The notes: generated by a model from the letters alone, not told the origin. A stretch of DNA of 23,597 nt from an uncultured Oscillospiraceae bacterium (GCA_934630495.1 CAKTVW010000036.1:1-23597); one strand, 5' to 3'; counted from the stretch's first letter, positions 1 to 7,449 are shown. Numbers and translations are program-made.

Positions 1-7
1 GGTACCC

Positions 8-45
8 AAAATTTGCACGCCGCGCTGACGGCGGCTTCAAATTTT
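8..45. repeat. Palindromic hairpin at left edge
   Basis: The arms AAAATTTG (8-15) and CAAATTTT (38-45) are perfectly complementary. Nested inside are GCCGC (19-23) and GCGGC (31-35). The hairpin lies upstream of the repeat at 116-201 and may belong to the same element, whose left end is not recognisable and may lie outside the window. It has no poly-T tail, so it is not a clear terminator. Its function is unknown. Confidence 0.5.
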
Positions 46-115
46 GACCGCTGCCACTCCTTTTTGCTCGCTGTATCTGCCACCGGCGGCGCTCGCAAAC
101 GTCCCCCCTTGCGGG

Positions 116-201
116 TACACAAAGTATTCCTGCGCTTTTCAAATCTCAACCCGCCAAAAAATCTCTCGACGTCCGCTCTTGCCGATTTAATCAGAGCTTC
201 C
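116..201. mobile_element. Right half of a MITE-like repeat (copy A)
   Basis: These 86 bases align without gaps to 16681-16766, with about 66 of 86 positions identical by eye. Shared blocks are the first 18 bases (TACACAAAGTATTCCTGC) and CAAAAAATCTCTCG. The right end, read on the minus strand, is GGAAGCTCTGATTAAATC and is flanked by CTAG (202-205). A terminal sequence beginning GGAAG next to a 4-bp CTAG target is what I remember of IS5-family elements, but this was not checked against a database. The sequence left of 116 does not resemble copy B, so copy A is either a different family member or rearranged. It has no coding capacity. Confidence 0.6.
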
Positions 202-262
202 CTAGATTCCCCGCGTTTTGGTTATTGGCTGTGGGGTCACCGGTATTTTGGCGATCGACGGC

Positions 263-1579
263 TTAGTTCCCGGCGTTTTGATTTTCAACGATCTGACGAT
301 CGGCCCCTTGGTTGTTGGAGATCTGATCGTTGGCGGCGTTTCGGGTATCGGTGCTGCCGCCGTTCTCGCCCGTGGGCGGGATCACCGTAACGATCAGCAC
401 GGTGCAGACATCCTGCTGCGGGAGCTGAGACGGATAGTACAGCGCAAGCTCGTACGTTCCCTTGAATTTGGCAAACAGGCTCTCCATCACGGTCGAGCCG
501 GTGGTGTAGGAGCTGACGACAAAGCGCGGCAGCGTCGCGCTTTCAACGCCCGCGCCGATAGGCGGCAGAGCGGAGAAAAAGCGCTTGCCAAGCGTCCGGC
601 TCGTCTCCGCGCCGTCCTTTCCGTTTTCGAGGGACGAGCGCTCGGAGGTATCCGGGATCGTCTGCGCAAGGCCGCTGACGCCGTCGAGGCAGTCGACCGA
701 CGCACCCCAGATCACCAGCGTGGGATTGTACTGCTGCGTCTGGCGATAATCCCCAAGCGGACGGCGCTTATTGGCCTTTGGTATCGGCTCGGCGGTCGGC
801 TTGTCGGAGACGCCGGTATCGACCGGCTCCGTGGGCGGCTGCGGCGAGGAAAAGCTCGGCACTTCCTCGGAGGGAGCCGTCGCGCCGTTCGATTTTTCCG
901 ACGGCTGTGTGTCCGGCTCGACGTTCGGCTCGGTGGGCTGCGTACTCGGCTCGACCGCTTCGGACGGCTCCGCCGTCGGCTCGGTGCAGATGTCCGTATT
1001 CTTTTCCGCATCGTTCGTTTCGACACTGCCGTAGAAGGTGCTCGGTGCGCTCTCCTCGGTGGGCACAGTCTGCCCCGTGCCGTCGGAGAACGTCGTATCG
1101 TCTTCGTCCGCGTCGCTGCTTCTCTGCCACAGAAGCTCCGCATCATCGTCGTTCGGCTCTCCGTCCGCAGCCATCTGCCAGCCGTTAAAACTGCTCCGCT
1201 CATTATCGGCCTCGGCAGCCGGCACGGCGATATCGGCCGATTTCGTATATCTGGAAAGCAGCCCGATCTTCCCGCTGAACACCAGCGTCAGCATCGCGGC
1301 GGCGGCAAGCCCGGCCGCCGAAAGGGTAAAGACCCGCTTCCCGAAACGGCGCTTCTTCGGCTCCCGACGGACCTGCTCCATGATGCGGTCGGTCAGGTCG
1401 GCAGGCGGCTCGGCAAGGCCGCCGGCCATGGCGGCATCCGCCGCCTCCATCTGCGCAAGCAGCGTTCGGCAATGCCTGCACTGCTTCAGATGCGCCTGCA
1501 GTCGGGCTTCTTCCTTTTCGCTGTTTACGCCGTCGAGATGACCGCTCAGCAGCGGTAAATATTCATTGCAATGCTGCAT
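263..1579 (-). CDS. Membrane-bound zinc-finger anti-sigma factor
   Basis: This 438-residue protein probably restrains the ECF sigma factor encoded just upstream. The N-terminal cytoplasmic part has the zinc-binding anti-sigma signature H30-x3-C34-x2-C37, with an additional Cys at position 4. One membrane segment follows at about residues 83-103. Beyond it is a long Pro/Thr/Glu/Ser-rich linker (roughly 150-260) and an extracytoplasmic domain of unknown fold (about 270-400). The tail is rich in Asn and Gln. The start is fixed by AGGAGG upstream of the ATG, 39 bases after the sigma stop codon. The family is known to release sigma on an envelope signal, often by proteolysis. The signal cannot be read here. 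The coding pattern of the tail continues in frame past the stop codon (see findings). Confidence 0.85.
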   Translation of the reverse strand: MQHCNEYLPLLSGHLDGVNSEKEEARLQAHLKQCRHCRTLLAQMEAADAAMAGGLAEPPADLTDRIMEQVRREPKKRRFGKRVFTLSAAGLAAAAMLTLVFSGKIGLLSRYTKSADIAVPAAEADNERSSFNGWQMAADGEPNDDDAELLWQRSSDADEDDTTFSDGTGQTVPTEESAPSTFYGSVETNDAEKNTDICTEPTAEPSEAVEPSTQPTEPNVEPDTQPSEKSNGATAPSEEVPSFSSPQPPTEPVDTGVSDKPTAEPIPKANKRRPLGDYRQTQQYNPTLVIWGASVDCLDGVSGLAQTIPDTSERSSLENGKDGAETSRTLGKRFFSALPPIGAGVESATLPRFVVSSYTTGSTVMESLFAKFKGTYELALYYPSQLPQQDVCTVLIVTVIPPTGENGGSTDTRNAANDQISNNQGADRQIVENQNAGN

Positions 1580-1618
1580 TTCCGAACCTCCTTTCTGTTT
1601 CTTTGACGATCAATTGCC

Positions 1619-2194
1619 TCATTTGTTCCCGCCCTTTTGATATTTTTTTCTGAGTGCGTCGCGGGCGCGGGCAATGCGGGATTTGACCGTTCCTTCCTTT
1701 ATTTCCAATATTTCGGCGATCTCGGTGTAGCTCAGGTCGTTGACCACGCGCAGGGTCAGGATATGCCGCTGCTGCGGGTCAAGCTGCGCAAGCGCCTTAT
1801 TCAGCCGTTCGTGCTCCTCCGAGGCCAGCAGCGCCTCCTCCGGTGTCGGGGCGCTGTCGGGCGGGTCGAGCGTCATCTCCTCGCCGTCGTTGTCCTCCAG
1901 CGTCAGGGGAAGCACCGGGCGGCGCTTCTGTGCGCGGAGATGGTCCAGACAGGTGTTGGACGCCAGCCGAAACAGCCATGTGGAAAAGCCCGAGCCGAAG
2001 CGGAACGTATCCAGCGCCCGCCAAGCCTTGAGAAACGATTCCTGCGTCAGGTCGGCGGCGTCCTCCGGATTGCCGGTCATGCGCAGGCACAGCCGATAGA
2101 TCGGCGTCTGGTACTTCACGACGAGCTGCTCGAATGCCTCCGCACTGCCGCCGACGGCCTTCCTTGTGATCTTGTCCTCCTCGATGGCGCTCAT
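1619..2194 (-). CDS. ECF-type RNA polymerase sigma factor
   Basis: This 191-residue protein directs RNA polymerase to a special promoter class. Region 2 is recognisable at about residues 18-90 (motifs NPEDAADLTQESFLKAW and FSTWLFRLASNTCLDHLR). Region 4, with the helix-turn-helix, covers about 130-185 (LSYTEIAEILEIKEGTVKSR). There is no region 3, as expected for ECF sigmas. The ATG shares its A with the dusB stop (TGATG), so translation is probably coupled. A GTG one codon earlier is also possible. The following gene encodes a zinc-finger anti-sigma, the usual partner. I see no separate promoter at this gene, so expression probably comes from the promoter in front of dusB. Autoregulation is not visible. 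Confidence 0.92.
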   Translation of the reverse strand: MSAIEEDKITRKAVGGSAEAFEQLVVKYQTPIYRLCLRMTGNPEDAADLTQESFLKAWRALDTFRFGSGFSTWLFRLASNTCLDHLRAQKRRPVLPLTLEDNDGEEMTLDPPDSAPTPEEALLASEEHERLNKALAQLDPQQRHILTLRVVNDLSYTEIAEILEIKEGTVKSRIARARDALRKKYQKGGNK

Positions 2195-3159
2195 CACCTC
2201 AAATCCCGCTTGATCGCTTTCACGACCGCTCGGACCTCCGCCTCCGACGAGAGGCGGGAGATCTGTTCTTTATAGTAGATGCTGTGCGAAACGCCGCGCA
2301 GATACCATGCCAGGTGCTTCCGCGCCTCCAGACAGGCGATATGCTCCCCCTTGTCCTCGAGCGCGAGGTCAAACTGGTGCAGCGCCGTGTCCATCCGCTG
2401 TGCAAGCGGCGGGCGCTCCGGGACGGGACGACCGGCCAGCGCCGCGTCGACCTGTCCGAAAAGCCACGGGTCGCCGAAGCAGCCCCGGCCGATCATAAAC
2501 ATGGAAGCGCCGCTGTGCGCACGGCATCGAAGCGCGTCCTCAACGGAAAAAATATCGCCGTTTGCGATCACGGGGATGGAAAGCGCCTTCACGACCGCGC
2601 CGATCGCGTCCCAGTCGGCGCGCCCGGAATAGAGCATGGAACGCGTGCGCCCGTGTACGGCGACGGCGTCCGCGCCGTTGTCCGCGACGGTCTGCGCAAG
2701 CGTCAGGACGTTGATGCTGCCCTTGTCCCAGCCCAGACGGGTCTTTACGGTGACGGGTACGCGCACGGCATCGCGCACCGCACGCACGATGCGCCCGGCC
2801 AGTGCAGGGTCCTTCATCAGCGCCGAGCCGTCGCCGTTGTTGGCGATCTTCGGCATGGGGCAGCCCATGTTGATATCGATAAAGTCGCAGCCGCTGTGCT
2901 CCAGCGCCAGCACCGCCGCGTCGGCCATGATCTGCGGATCGTTTCCGAAGATCTGCGCACCGCAGAGGGAGCCTTCGTTTTTGCGCAAAAGGGCGCGGGA
3001 TTTCCGGTCCTGATAGATCAGGGCGCGGGAGGAGACCATTTCCGTCACGGTCACTGCGGCGCCCAGCTCGGCGCAGACCGTGCGAAACGCAAAGTCCGTC
3101 ACGCCCGCCATAGGTGCCAATATCGTCGCTCCGGACAGCTCGCGGCCAAGAAACTGCAT
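2194..3159 (-). CDS. dusB: tRNA-dihydrouridine synthase (DusB/NifR3 family)
   Basis: This is an FMN enzyme that reduces uridine to dihydrouridine in the D-loop of tRNA. The 321-residue protein has the TIM-barrel N-terminus ILAPMAGVTDFAFR, the catalytic-Cys motif NMGCPMPKI, and the FMN/RNA-binding blocks VKTRLGW, VHGRTR, IANGDI and MIGRG. The length is normal for the family. An in-frame ATG 11 codons upstream has no ribosome site, while the chosen ATG (3157-3159) is preceded by AGAGGAG at about eight bases. It is the first gene of a three-gene operon with the sigma and anti-sigma genes. Clostridial genomes often carry dusB next to unrelated genes. Assignment to DusB rather than another Dus paralogue rests on the overall motif pattern. 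Confidence 0.93.
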   Translation of the reverse strand: MQFLGRELSGATILAPMAGVTDFAFRTVCAELGAAVTVTEMVSSRALIYQDRKSRALLRKNEGSLCGAQIFGNDPQIMADAAVLALEHSGCDFIDINMGCPMPKIANNGDGSALMKDPALAGRIVRAVRDAVRVPVTVKTRLGWDKGSINVLTLAQTVADNGADAVAVHGRTRSMLYSGRADWDAIGAVVKALSIPVIANGDIFSVEDALRCRAHSGASMFMIGRGCFGDPWLFGQVDAALAGRPVPERPPLAQRMDTALHQFDLALEDKGEHIACLEARKHLAWYLRGVSHSIYYKEQISRLSSEAEVRAVVKAIKRDLR

Positions 3160-3187
3160 CGTCTGTTCTCCTCTTCCCTTTTTTGCT

Positions 3188-3216
3188 ATCATATCACAGT
3201 ATCTGACAAATTACAA
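3188..3216 (-). promoter_or_regulatory. Sigma-A promoter of dusB-sigma operon
   Basis: Read on the minus strand, TTGTAA (3211-3216) and TATGAT (3188-3193) are separated by 17 bases. The -10 box is about 28 bases upstream of the dusB ATG. Confidence 0.75.
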
Positions 3217-3232
3217 GAACCGAGGCGATCAA

Positions 3233-3262
3233 AAAGAATGACCCTGCGGGACGTCCGCAGGG
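3233..3262 (-). terminator. Rho-independent terminator after DUF6512 gene
   Basis: The arms CCCTGCGG (3242-3249) and CCGCAGGG (3255-3262) form an 8-bp stem with a 5-base loop. On the minus strand the stem is followed by TCATTCTTTTTG. It ends the gene at 3276-3782 and separates it from the dusB promoter. Confidence 0.8.
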
Positions 3263-3275
3263 CCGCAGAGCTTCC

Positions 3276-3782
3276 CTAGAACAGGAATGCGGCGGTCTTC
3301 GGCGGGGCGCGGAAGATCGCGCAGTCGGGCGCGGCGAAGGTGAACAGGATCAAAAATGCGCCGTACAGGATGACCGCCATCAGCAGCCACGGAGCGGCCC
3401 TTGTCAGGCGGCCCCGCGAATCGATGTACCATGCCAACCGGAATCCGCCTCCCATGGTAACGTAATACAGCGCGATATCGACCCAAAGCCCCTTGACCCC
3501 CAGTGCGCCGAGCAGATAATACAGCCCCAGCAGAAAAAGCGGCATTGCCGCGAGCGCGGTCAAGAAGCCGCTCCAAAGCCGCAGCTTATCGTCGACGAGC
3601 GGTGAAAGCGCAAGCGCCGCTGCCAGCGTCGGCCAGTACAGCAGCTTCAGGTGCTCCCAGACGCTCTCGTTGACGGGCGCAAACAGCGCGACGAGCGGAT
3701 TCGGCAGCACATCGTAGAGAAAATGGAGCGCCGTGCCGCCGACCGTCGCGACAACCGCCGCCAGAATGAACTGTTTTTTCAA
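3276..3782 (-). CDS. DUF6512-like integral membrane protein
   Basis: This 168-residue, very hydrophobic protein has about five membrane segments. The first is KQFILAAVVATVGGTALHFL, and the last ends close to the C-terminus. The phrases LHFLYDVLPN and PVNESVWEHLKLLYWP are typical of the uncharacterised family I remember as DUF6512. No catalytic motif is evident. I chose a TTG start (3780-3782) because GGGAGGG lies seven bases upstream and the first transmembrane helix then begins after a short Lys-Lys. Earlier in-frame codons give an unlikely polar leader. A TATAAT lies at 3849-3854 on the minus strand, but no good -35 box accompanies it. The stop codon TAG sits inside CTAGGGAAGCTCTG, a string also present at the end of repeat copy A. 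Confidence 0.75.
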   Translation of the reverse strand: MKKQFILAAVVATVGGTALHFLYDVLPNPLVALFAPVNESVWEHLKLLYWPTLAAALALSPLVDDKLRLWSGFLTALAAMPLFLLGLYYLLGALGVKGLWVDIALYYVTMGGGFRLAWYIDSRGRLTRAAPWLLMAVILYGAFLILFTFAAPDCAIFRAPPKTAAFLF

Positions 3783-3911
3783 TCGACATCCCTCCCATAT
3801 CAGCTTATGCCCGCCGGCACGGGGAAATCTGTCGCAAGCGCGGCGCGTATTATAAAAATGAAGCGGCACGGCCGCTGTGACATAAGGAAAGGCCGATCGT
3901 GCCCGGCGGTC

Positions 3912-3940
3912 TTGACAGAACTGTCGGGAAGCGGTATACT
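3912..3940 (+). promoter_or_regulatory. Near-consensus promoter, now orphaned
   Basis: TTGACA (3912-3917) and TATACT (3935-3940) are spaced by exactly 17 bases. The only plus-strand gene downstream is the truncated metallophosphoesterase, so the promoter seems to have lost most of its gene. Confidence 0.8.
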
Positions 3941-3984
3941 GACGGTTGTTTTTTATCGGTCACCGGCCGCATCGCGCGGCAGAG

Positions 3985-4207
3985 AAGCGTCGGAACGGGG
4001 CTGTCCGGCCACACCCACGGCGGGCAGCTGATCCCGCTCGTGCAGCTCGGCCGCCGGTTCCACATCGGCGGGAACGACAGCGTTTACGGCTTGGAGCGGC
4101 GCGGCGGGACGGATTTTATCGTCACCTCCGGAATTTCCGACTGGGCGATCAAGTTCAAGACCGGCTGCCGCTCGGAATTTGTGATCGTCGATATCAAGGG
4201 GCAATGA
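3985..4207 (+). pseudogene. 3' remnant of a metallophosphoesterase
   Basis: The reading frame ending at 4207 contains SGHTHGGQL (encoded about 4004-4030), the last metal-binding motif of YkuE-like calcineurin-type phosphoesterases. The family C-terminus TSGISDWAIKFKTGC then follows and ends FVIVDIKGQ. The upstream part is missing, namely the DxH, GDxxD and GNHE motifs and most of about 200 residues. Only about 45 bases lie between the intact promoter (ending 3940) and the recognisable homology. I infer an internal deletion that fused the promoter region to the 3' end. A short translated peptide from an upstream ATG (3899) is possible on paper but could not be an enzyme. A second, diverged copy of the last codons follows immediately (4210-4244). 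Confidence 0.75.
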
Positions 4208-4244
4208 CAAAATTTGTGATTGTTGATATCAAAAGGCAGTGACA
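4175..4244 (+). repeat. 35-bp tandem duplication of a gene 3' end
   Basis: 4175-4209 and 4210-4244 match at about 29 of 35 positions. Each encodes FVIVDIK followed by a stop within a few codons. Differences fall largely at third codon positions. The second copy could be read from an ATG at 4204 that overlaps the first stop (ATGA), giving a 12-residue peptide that is unlikely to be functional. Confidence 0.8.
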
Positions 4245-4295
4245 AAAACAGGACGTTCGTACGACCGCGCGTCGGCGCGGACTTAAAACCTTGAG

Positions 4296-4340
4296 AATAA
4301 AAAACAACGTCGGAGCCGGGCATAGCCCGTCTCCGACGTT
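4296..4340 (-). terminator. Terminator of the tyrosine-kinase operon
   Basis: AACGTCGGAG (4306-4315) pairs with CTCCGACGTT (4331-4340), with an inner GGGC/GCCC stem and a 4-base ATA-type loop. On the minus strand the stem is followed by GTTTTTTATT. It lies about 80 bases past the stop of the last kinase gene. Confidence 0.9.
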
Positions 4341-4363
4341 TCGTCTGTTAATTTCAATGCAGA

Positions 4364-4435
4364 TTCAGTCCTCCGCACGGGTTCAGTTCTCTGTACAGGG
4401 TCAATCCCCCGCGCAGGGTCAGTCCTCCGCGTCCG
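4364..4435. repeat. Four imperfect 18-bp tandem repeats
   Basis: The units at 4364-4381, 4382-4399, 4400-4417 and 4418-4435 follow the pattern (T/G)TCAGTCCTCCGCACGG with substitutions. The last unit covers the final codons and stop of the kinase gene that ends at 4419. The other three are in the 3' untranslated region before the terminator. Confidence 0.65.
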
Positions 4436-5957
4436 ACGCGTCGAAAGCCGCGCCCGTGATCTCCTCCGACAGCGCCTCGGCGGTGCGTTCGGCTTCGGCG
4501 TAGCGGCTGCGGTACTTTCGGCCGTAGGAGCTGGAGTACTTATAGCCGTAGGTGTAACCGTAATTTGCCTTATACTTGGAGGAATAGCCGTAGCGCGTAG
4601 TGCCCGCAAGCGTCCGGTTCAGGACACAGCCGACCAGATTGACGCCGTAGGAGGCAAGTCCCTGAACGGAATCCTGCACCTGCGCAGTATTGGCAAGGTC
4701 CTGCCGCACGACATAGAGCGTCGCGTCGGCGTACTTGGCAAGCGTCGCGGCGTCGGACAGAATACCGGCCGGCGGCGTGTCGATCACGATAAAGTCCAGC
4801 TTGCTCCGCAGCAGGTCGAGCACCTGCTTCAGCCGCGGCGTATCGAGAAGCGGCTGCGGACGCTCCACGGTCTTGTCGCCGGAGAGCAGGAGCAGCTTGG
4901 AATTTGGGACGTTGAGCACGCGGAAATTATTCGTCGTACCCGTCAGAATTTCGACCAGACCGTCCGAGGATTCCTCGATCCCCAGCGCCGCCTTCAGCGA
5001 CTGCTTCCGCAGGTCGCCGTCGATCAGGATGACGCGCTTGCCCTCCGAGGCCAGCGAAAGCGCAAGGTTGGTGGAAATGGTGGTCTTGCCCTCGTTCGGC
5101 AGGGTGCTGGTGACCAAGAGGATCTGACCGCCCGTCGCGGCCATGGCCTTTTGCAGCTTGACGCGCAGATTGCGGATGGACTCGCTGTAGGACGAATCCA
5201 GCCGCGGATTGGTGACGGTGAGCGTGAGGCTGCTTTTGTTGGTGCGCTTTTTCAGCTTGACGCCGGGAATATAGGCAAGGCACTTCAAATTGACTGCCCG
5301 CCGCAGGTCCTCCGCCGAGTGGATGGTGTGCCGTCCGAGCGAGAGCAGGAAGATCGCCGCCACGCCGATCAGCAGCGCGATGCCCCCGGCCAGAAGCGCG
5401 TCATACACGGCGGAATTGTCGTTATACGGCTCGGTGGGCGGGGCAAGCGGCATGTTGATCTCGTTGATCTGCGTATCGCCCAGAATACTGCTGGCCGCCT
5501 GCGGATAGACGGCGATAGCTGCCTTGAGCACATCGAACGCGTCCTGCGGCGTTCTGGAAATGACCGTCAGGGTGAACAGCGAGGTGTCCGCCGTCGACAC
5601 CGCCGTGATGCTGCCGGGGATCTTGGTGGTACCAAGCTCCTGCTGGAGCATGGTCTGGGCCTTTTCGCTGCTGATGATATACGGGAAGGTCGCCGAGAGC
5701 ATACTGCTCGTGCTGCTGTCCAGATAATTGCTGAAGCTGGTGATATCGGTAATGCCGGAATAGTGCGCCTTGACGGAGAAGACCGCCTTGCAGCGATACA
5801 TCGGCACATAGGCCTTGTCGACCCTGTAATAGACGACGCCCGTAACGATCGCCGCAAGCAGCACGGGGATCCAGATGAGCCGCTTTGCCGCCATTACAAA
5901 GTTGTGCACGATGAGGGAAAGGTCAAGATTGGCAATGCCGGTGTTTTCGTTATCCAT
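4419..5957 (-). CDS. Wzz-domain/BY-kinase fusion (CpsD-like), second copy
   Basis: This 512-residue bacterial tyrosine autokinase probably controls polysaccharide chain length or export. The N-terminal half is a Wzz-type co-polymerase module, with one membrane helix at about 30-50 (LIWIPVLLAAIVTGVVYY) and another at about 225-245 before the kinase. The kinase half has Walker A LPNEGKTT (Lys291), Walker A' VILIDGDLRK and Walker B FIVIDTPPAG. The C-terminal tail carries 11 Tyr in about 40 residues (RYGYSSKYKANYGYTYGYKY and on), the usual autophosphorylation cluster. The ATG overlaps the preceding kinase gene by eight bases and follows GGGGAGGAG. Firmicute kinases are often split into separate CpsC and CpsD proteins, but this one is a single fused chain. 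It is the last gene of the operon. Confidence 0.9.
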   Translation of the reverse strand: MDNENTGIANLDLSLIVHNFVMAAKRLIWIPVLLAAIVTGVVYYRVDKAYVPMYRCKAVFSVKAHYSGITDITSFSNYLDSSTSSMLSATFPYIISSEKAQTMLQQELGTTKIPGSITAVSTADTSLFTLTVISRTPQDAFDVLKAAIAVYPQAASSILGDTQINEINMPLAPPTEPYNDNSAVYDALLAGGIALLIGVAAIFLLSLGRHTIHSAEDLRRAVNLKCLAYIPGVKLKKRTNKSSLTLTVTNPRLDSSYSESIRNLRVKLQKAMAATGGQILLVTSTLPNEGKTTISTNLALSLASEGKRVILIDGDLRKQSLKAALGIEESSDGLVEILTGTTNNFRVLNVPNSKLLLLSGDKTVERPQPLLDTPRLKQVLDLLRSKLDFIVIDTPPAGILSDAATLAKYADATLYVVRQDLANTAQVQDSVQGLASYGVNLVGCVLNRTLAGTTRYGYSSKYKANYGYTYGYKYSSSYGRKYRSRYAEAERTAEALSEEITGAAFDASDAED

Positions 5958-7449
5958 GTTTTGACTCCTCCCCGTGCTCTTTTTTCGGGGCGTCCTTGTG
6001 CTTGCCGTAGCCGTAGCCATAACCGTAGCCGTAGCCATAGCCGTAACCGTATCCGTACCCGTAGCCGCTGTGACCGGCGCCGAGGCCGAAGCTGCGGAAC
6101 GAGCGCAGATTATTGAGCACAAAGCCCAGACACGGCGCGGCAGTCTCGCCGAGATTGTCGATGGCGTCGTTGATGGCAATGGCGGGAGCAAGATCCTGCC
6201 GGACGACCAGCAGCGACGCGTCGGCGGCGTCGGCGATGACCTGTCCGTCGGCGAACAGGCCGAGCGGCGGCGTGTCGATAATGATATAGCTGAATTTTTT
6301 CCGCAGGGCCTCGATGGTCGGGCGGAAGGAGTCGACGGACATCGACTCCATTTTGAAGCGGCGCAGCATCCCCGTGTAAAGGACGTTCAGGCCGGTGCTC
6401 TCGTCGTGGACGATGCTCTCGCGGAGCGTTTTCTCCGTGACCTCGCCCGTCAGGAGGGTATGCAGCCCCTTTTCGGGCATACACGGTCTGTCGAAGATCA
6501 GGGCCTGTGCGGGCTTGCGGAGGTCGGCGTCGACCAGAAGGACGCGGCGGTGCTTCTGCGCAAGCGAAAGGGCAATATTGGCCGCGACGGTAGACTTTCC
6601 CTCGTTTTCGCTGCAGCTCGTAACGACAAAGACCTGATGGCCGTTCTTCTCATGGTCATGCTCGATCCTGACGCGGAGCTGATGGATCGTCTCGGTGTAA
6701 TAAAAGCTGCATGTCGGGTTGGTGATGAGCAGGGATTTTTTTTGCTTTTTGATAATATCGCGCAGGCCGCGCTGCCGCCGCTCATGATAGATCGTCGCAA
6801 GGAGCTTGGCGTCGACCTGATTCTTCGCGCCCGTGAGCGTCTGCACGGTATCGGCCTGCACCGCCATCAGGAACAGCAGCGCGATCATCAGCAGCGCGCC
6901 CAGCGGCGCGGCAAGCCGAAGGGCCCGATTGTTGGAGGCAAGGCTGCCGGAGGCGGTTGGGATCGTCGGGCCGTTGATCGTCTCCAGCACGGCGCTAGAA
7001 AACACGCTGGAGGAGAACTCGGAATGGCAGTCGATAATGGCAAGCGCGCTCTTATAGGCAAGCTCCGGAGAGGGCGCGGAGACATACATGACCAGAATGT
7101 TCGTATCCTCCGGCACGTCGACGCGCACATTTGCCGGGAAGCTGCCCAGCCCCATGCGCTTCGCGGCGGCCTCGCGGACAAGGTCGCTCTGCAAAAGCTC
7201 GCCGAACTGACTTGCGACCGTATTGGTGGCCGCGACGCTGCCGACAACGCCGTTGCTGGTACTGCGGGAGGTGATGGAAAAATTCGTAACGCTGACATAG
7301 GCGGGCGTAATGGCGATCTGCTGGACCACATAGACACCCATGACGGCGATCAGTGCGGCAAGGATGATGAGCCAGAAGCGGCGCAGGATAAACCACGCGA
7401 TGCACAGCGGCTCAAAGTCGCTCCAGCGGATGCGTTTTTTCTCGTTCAT
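5950..7449 (-). CDS. Wzz-domain/BY-kinase fusion with (Gly-Tyr)10 tail
   Basis: This 499-residue protein has the same architecture as its neighbour. The first membrane helix is at about 25-43, and an extracytoplasmic Wzz-like part precedes a second helix at about 185-205. The kinase domain has Walker A SENEGKST (Lys285), Walker A' VLLVDADLRK and Walker B YIIIDTPPLG. The tail (encoded 6004-6066) is an uninterrupted run of ten Gly-Tyr units, then a basic and acidic end. Such Tyr clusters are substrates of trans-autophosphorylation and are removed by CpsB-type phosphatases. The start follows GGGAGG, 15 bases after the upstream gene. The two kinases differ clearly in sequence, so this is an old paralogy. 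Whether they phosphorylate each other is unknown. Confidence 0.9.
   Translation of the reverse strand: MNEKKRIRWSDFEPLCIAWFILRRFWLIILAALIAVMGVYVVQQIAITPAYVSVTNFSITSRSTSNGVVGSVAATNTVASQFGELLQSDLVREAAAKRMGLGSFPANVRVDVPEDTNILVMYVSAPSPELAYKSALAIIDCHSEFSSSVFSSAVLETINGPTIPTASGSLASNNRALRLAAPLGALLMIALLFLMAVQADTVQTLTGAKNQVDAKLLATIYHERRQRGLRDIIKKQKKSLLITNPTCSFYYTETIHQLRVRIEHDHEKNGHQVFVVTSCSENEGKSTVAANIALSLAQKHRRVLLVDADLRKPAQALIFDRPCMPEKGLHTLLTGEVTEKTLRESIVHDESTGLNVLYTGMLRRFKMESMSVDSFRPTIEALRKKFSYIIIDTPPLGLFADGQVIADAADASLLVVRQDLAPAIAINDAIDNLGETAAPCLGFVLNNLRSFRSFGLGAGHSGYGYGYGYGYGYGYGYGYGYGKHKDAPKKEHGEESKHG
6004..6066 (-). repeat. Hexanucleotide array encoding (Gly-Tyr)10-Gly
   Basis: Ten degenerate GGCTAC-type hexamers lie inside the kinase gene. 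Both Tyr codons (TAC, TAT) and all four Gly codons occur. The array keeps its coding sense, but slippage between units could still change the number of tyrosines. Confidence 0.85.

Noticed and set aside
3266..3280. A third repeat end: CAGAGCTTCCCTAGA, identical to the end of copy A with CTAG over the DUF6512 stop
   Set aside because: Only 15 bases match and no second terminus or flanking duplicate is present, so chance cannot be excluded. It is noted only because it also abuts a stop codon.
4283..4609. A 108-codon minus-strand frame with period-6 repeats (TDPAR, IDPVQ, TEPVR)
   Set aside because: It is a shifted frame over the kinase C-terminus and the 18-bp repeats. The kinase frame has strong motifs and a terminator lies within the shifted frame.
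6004..6066. Regular repeats suggesting a CRISPR array
   Set aside because: The period is six bases without spacers, and the array is in frame in a kinase gene.
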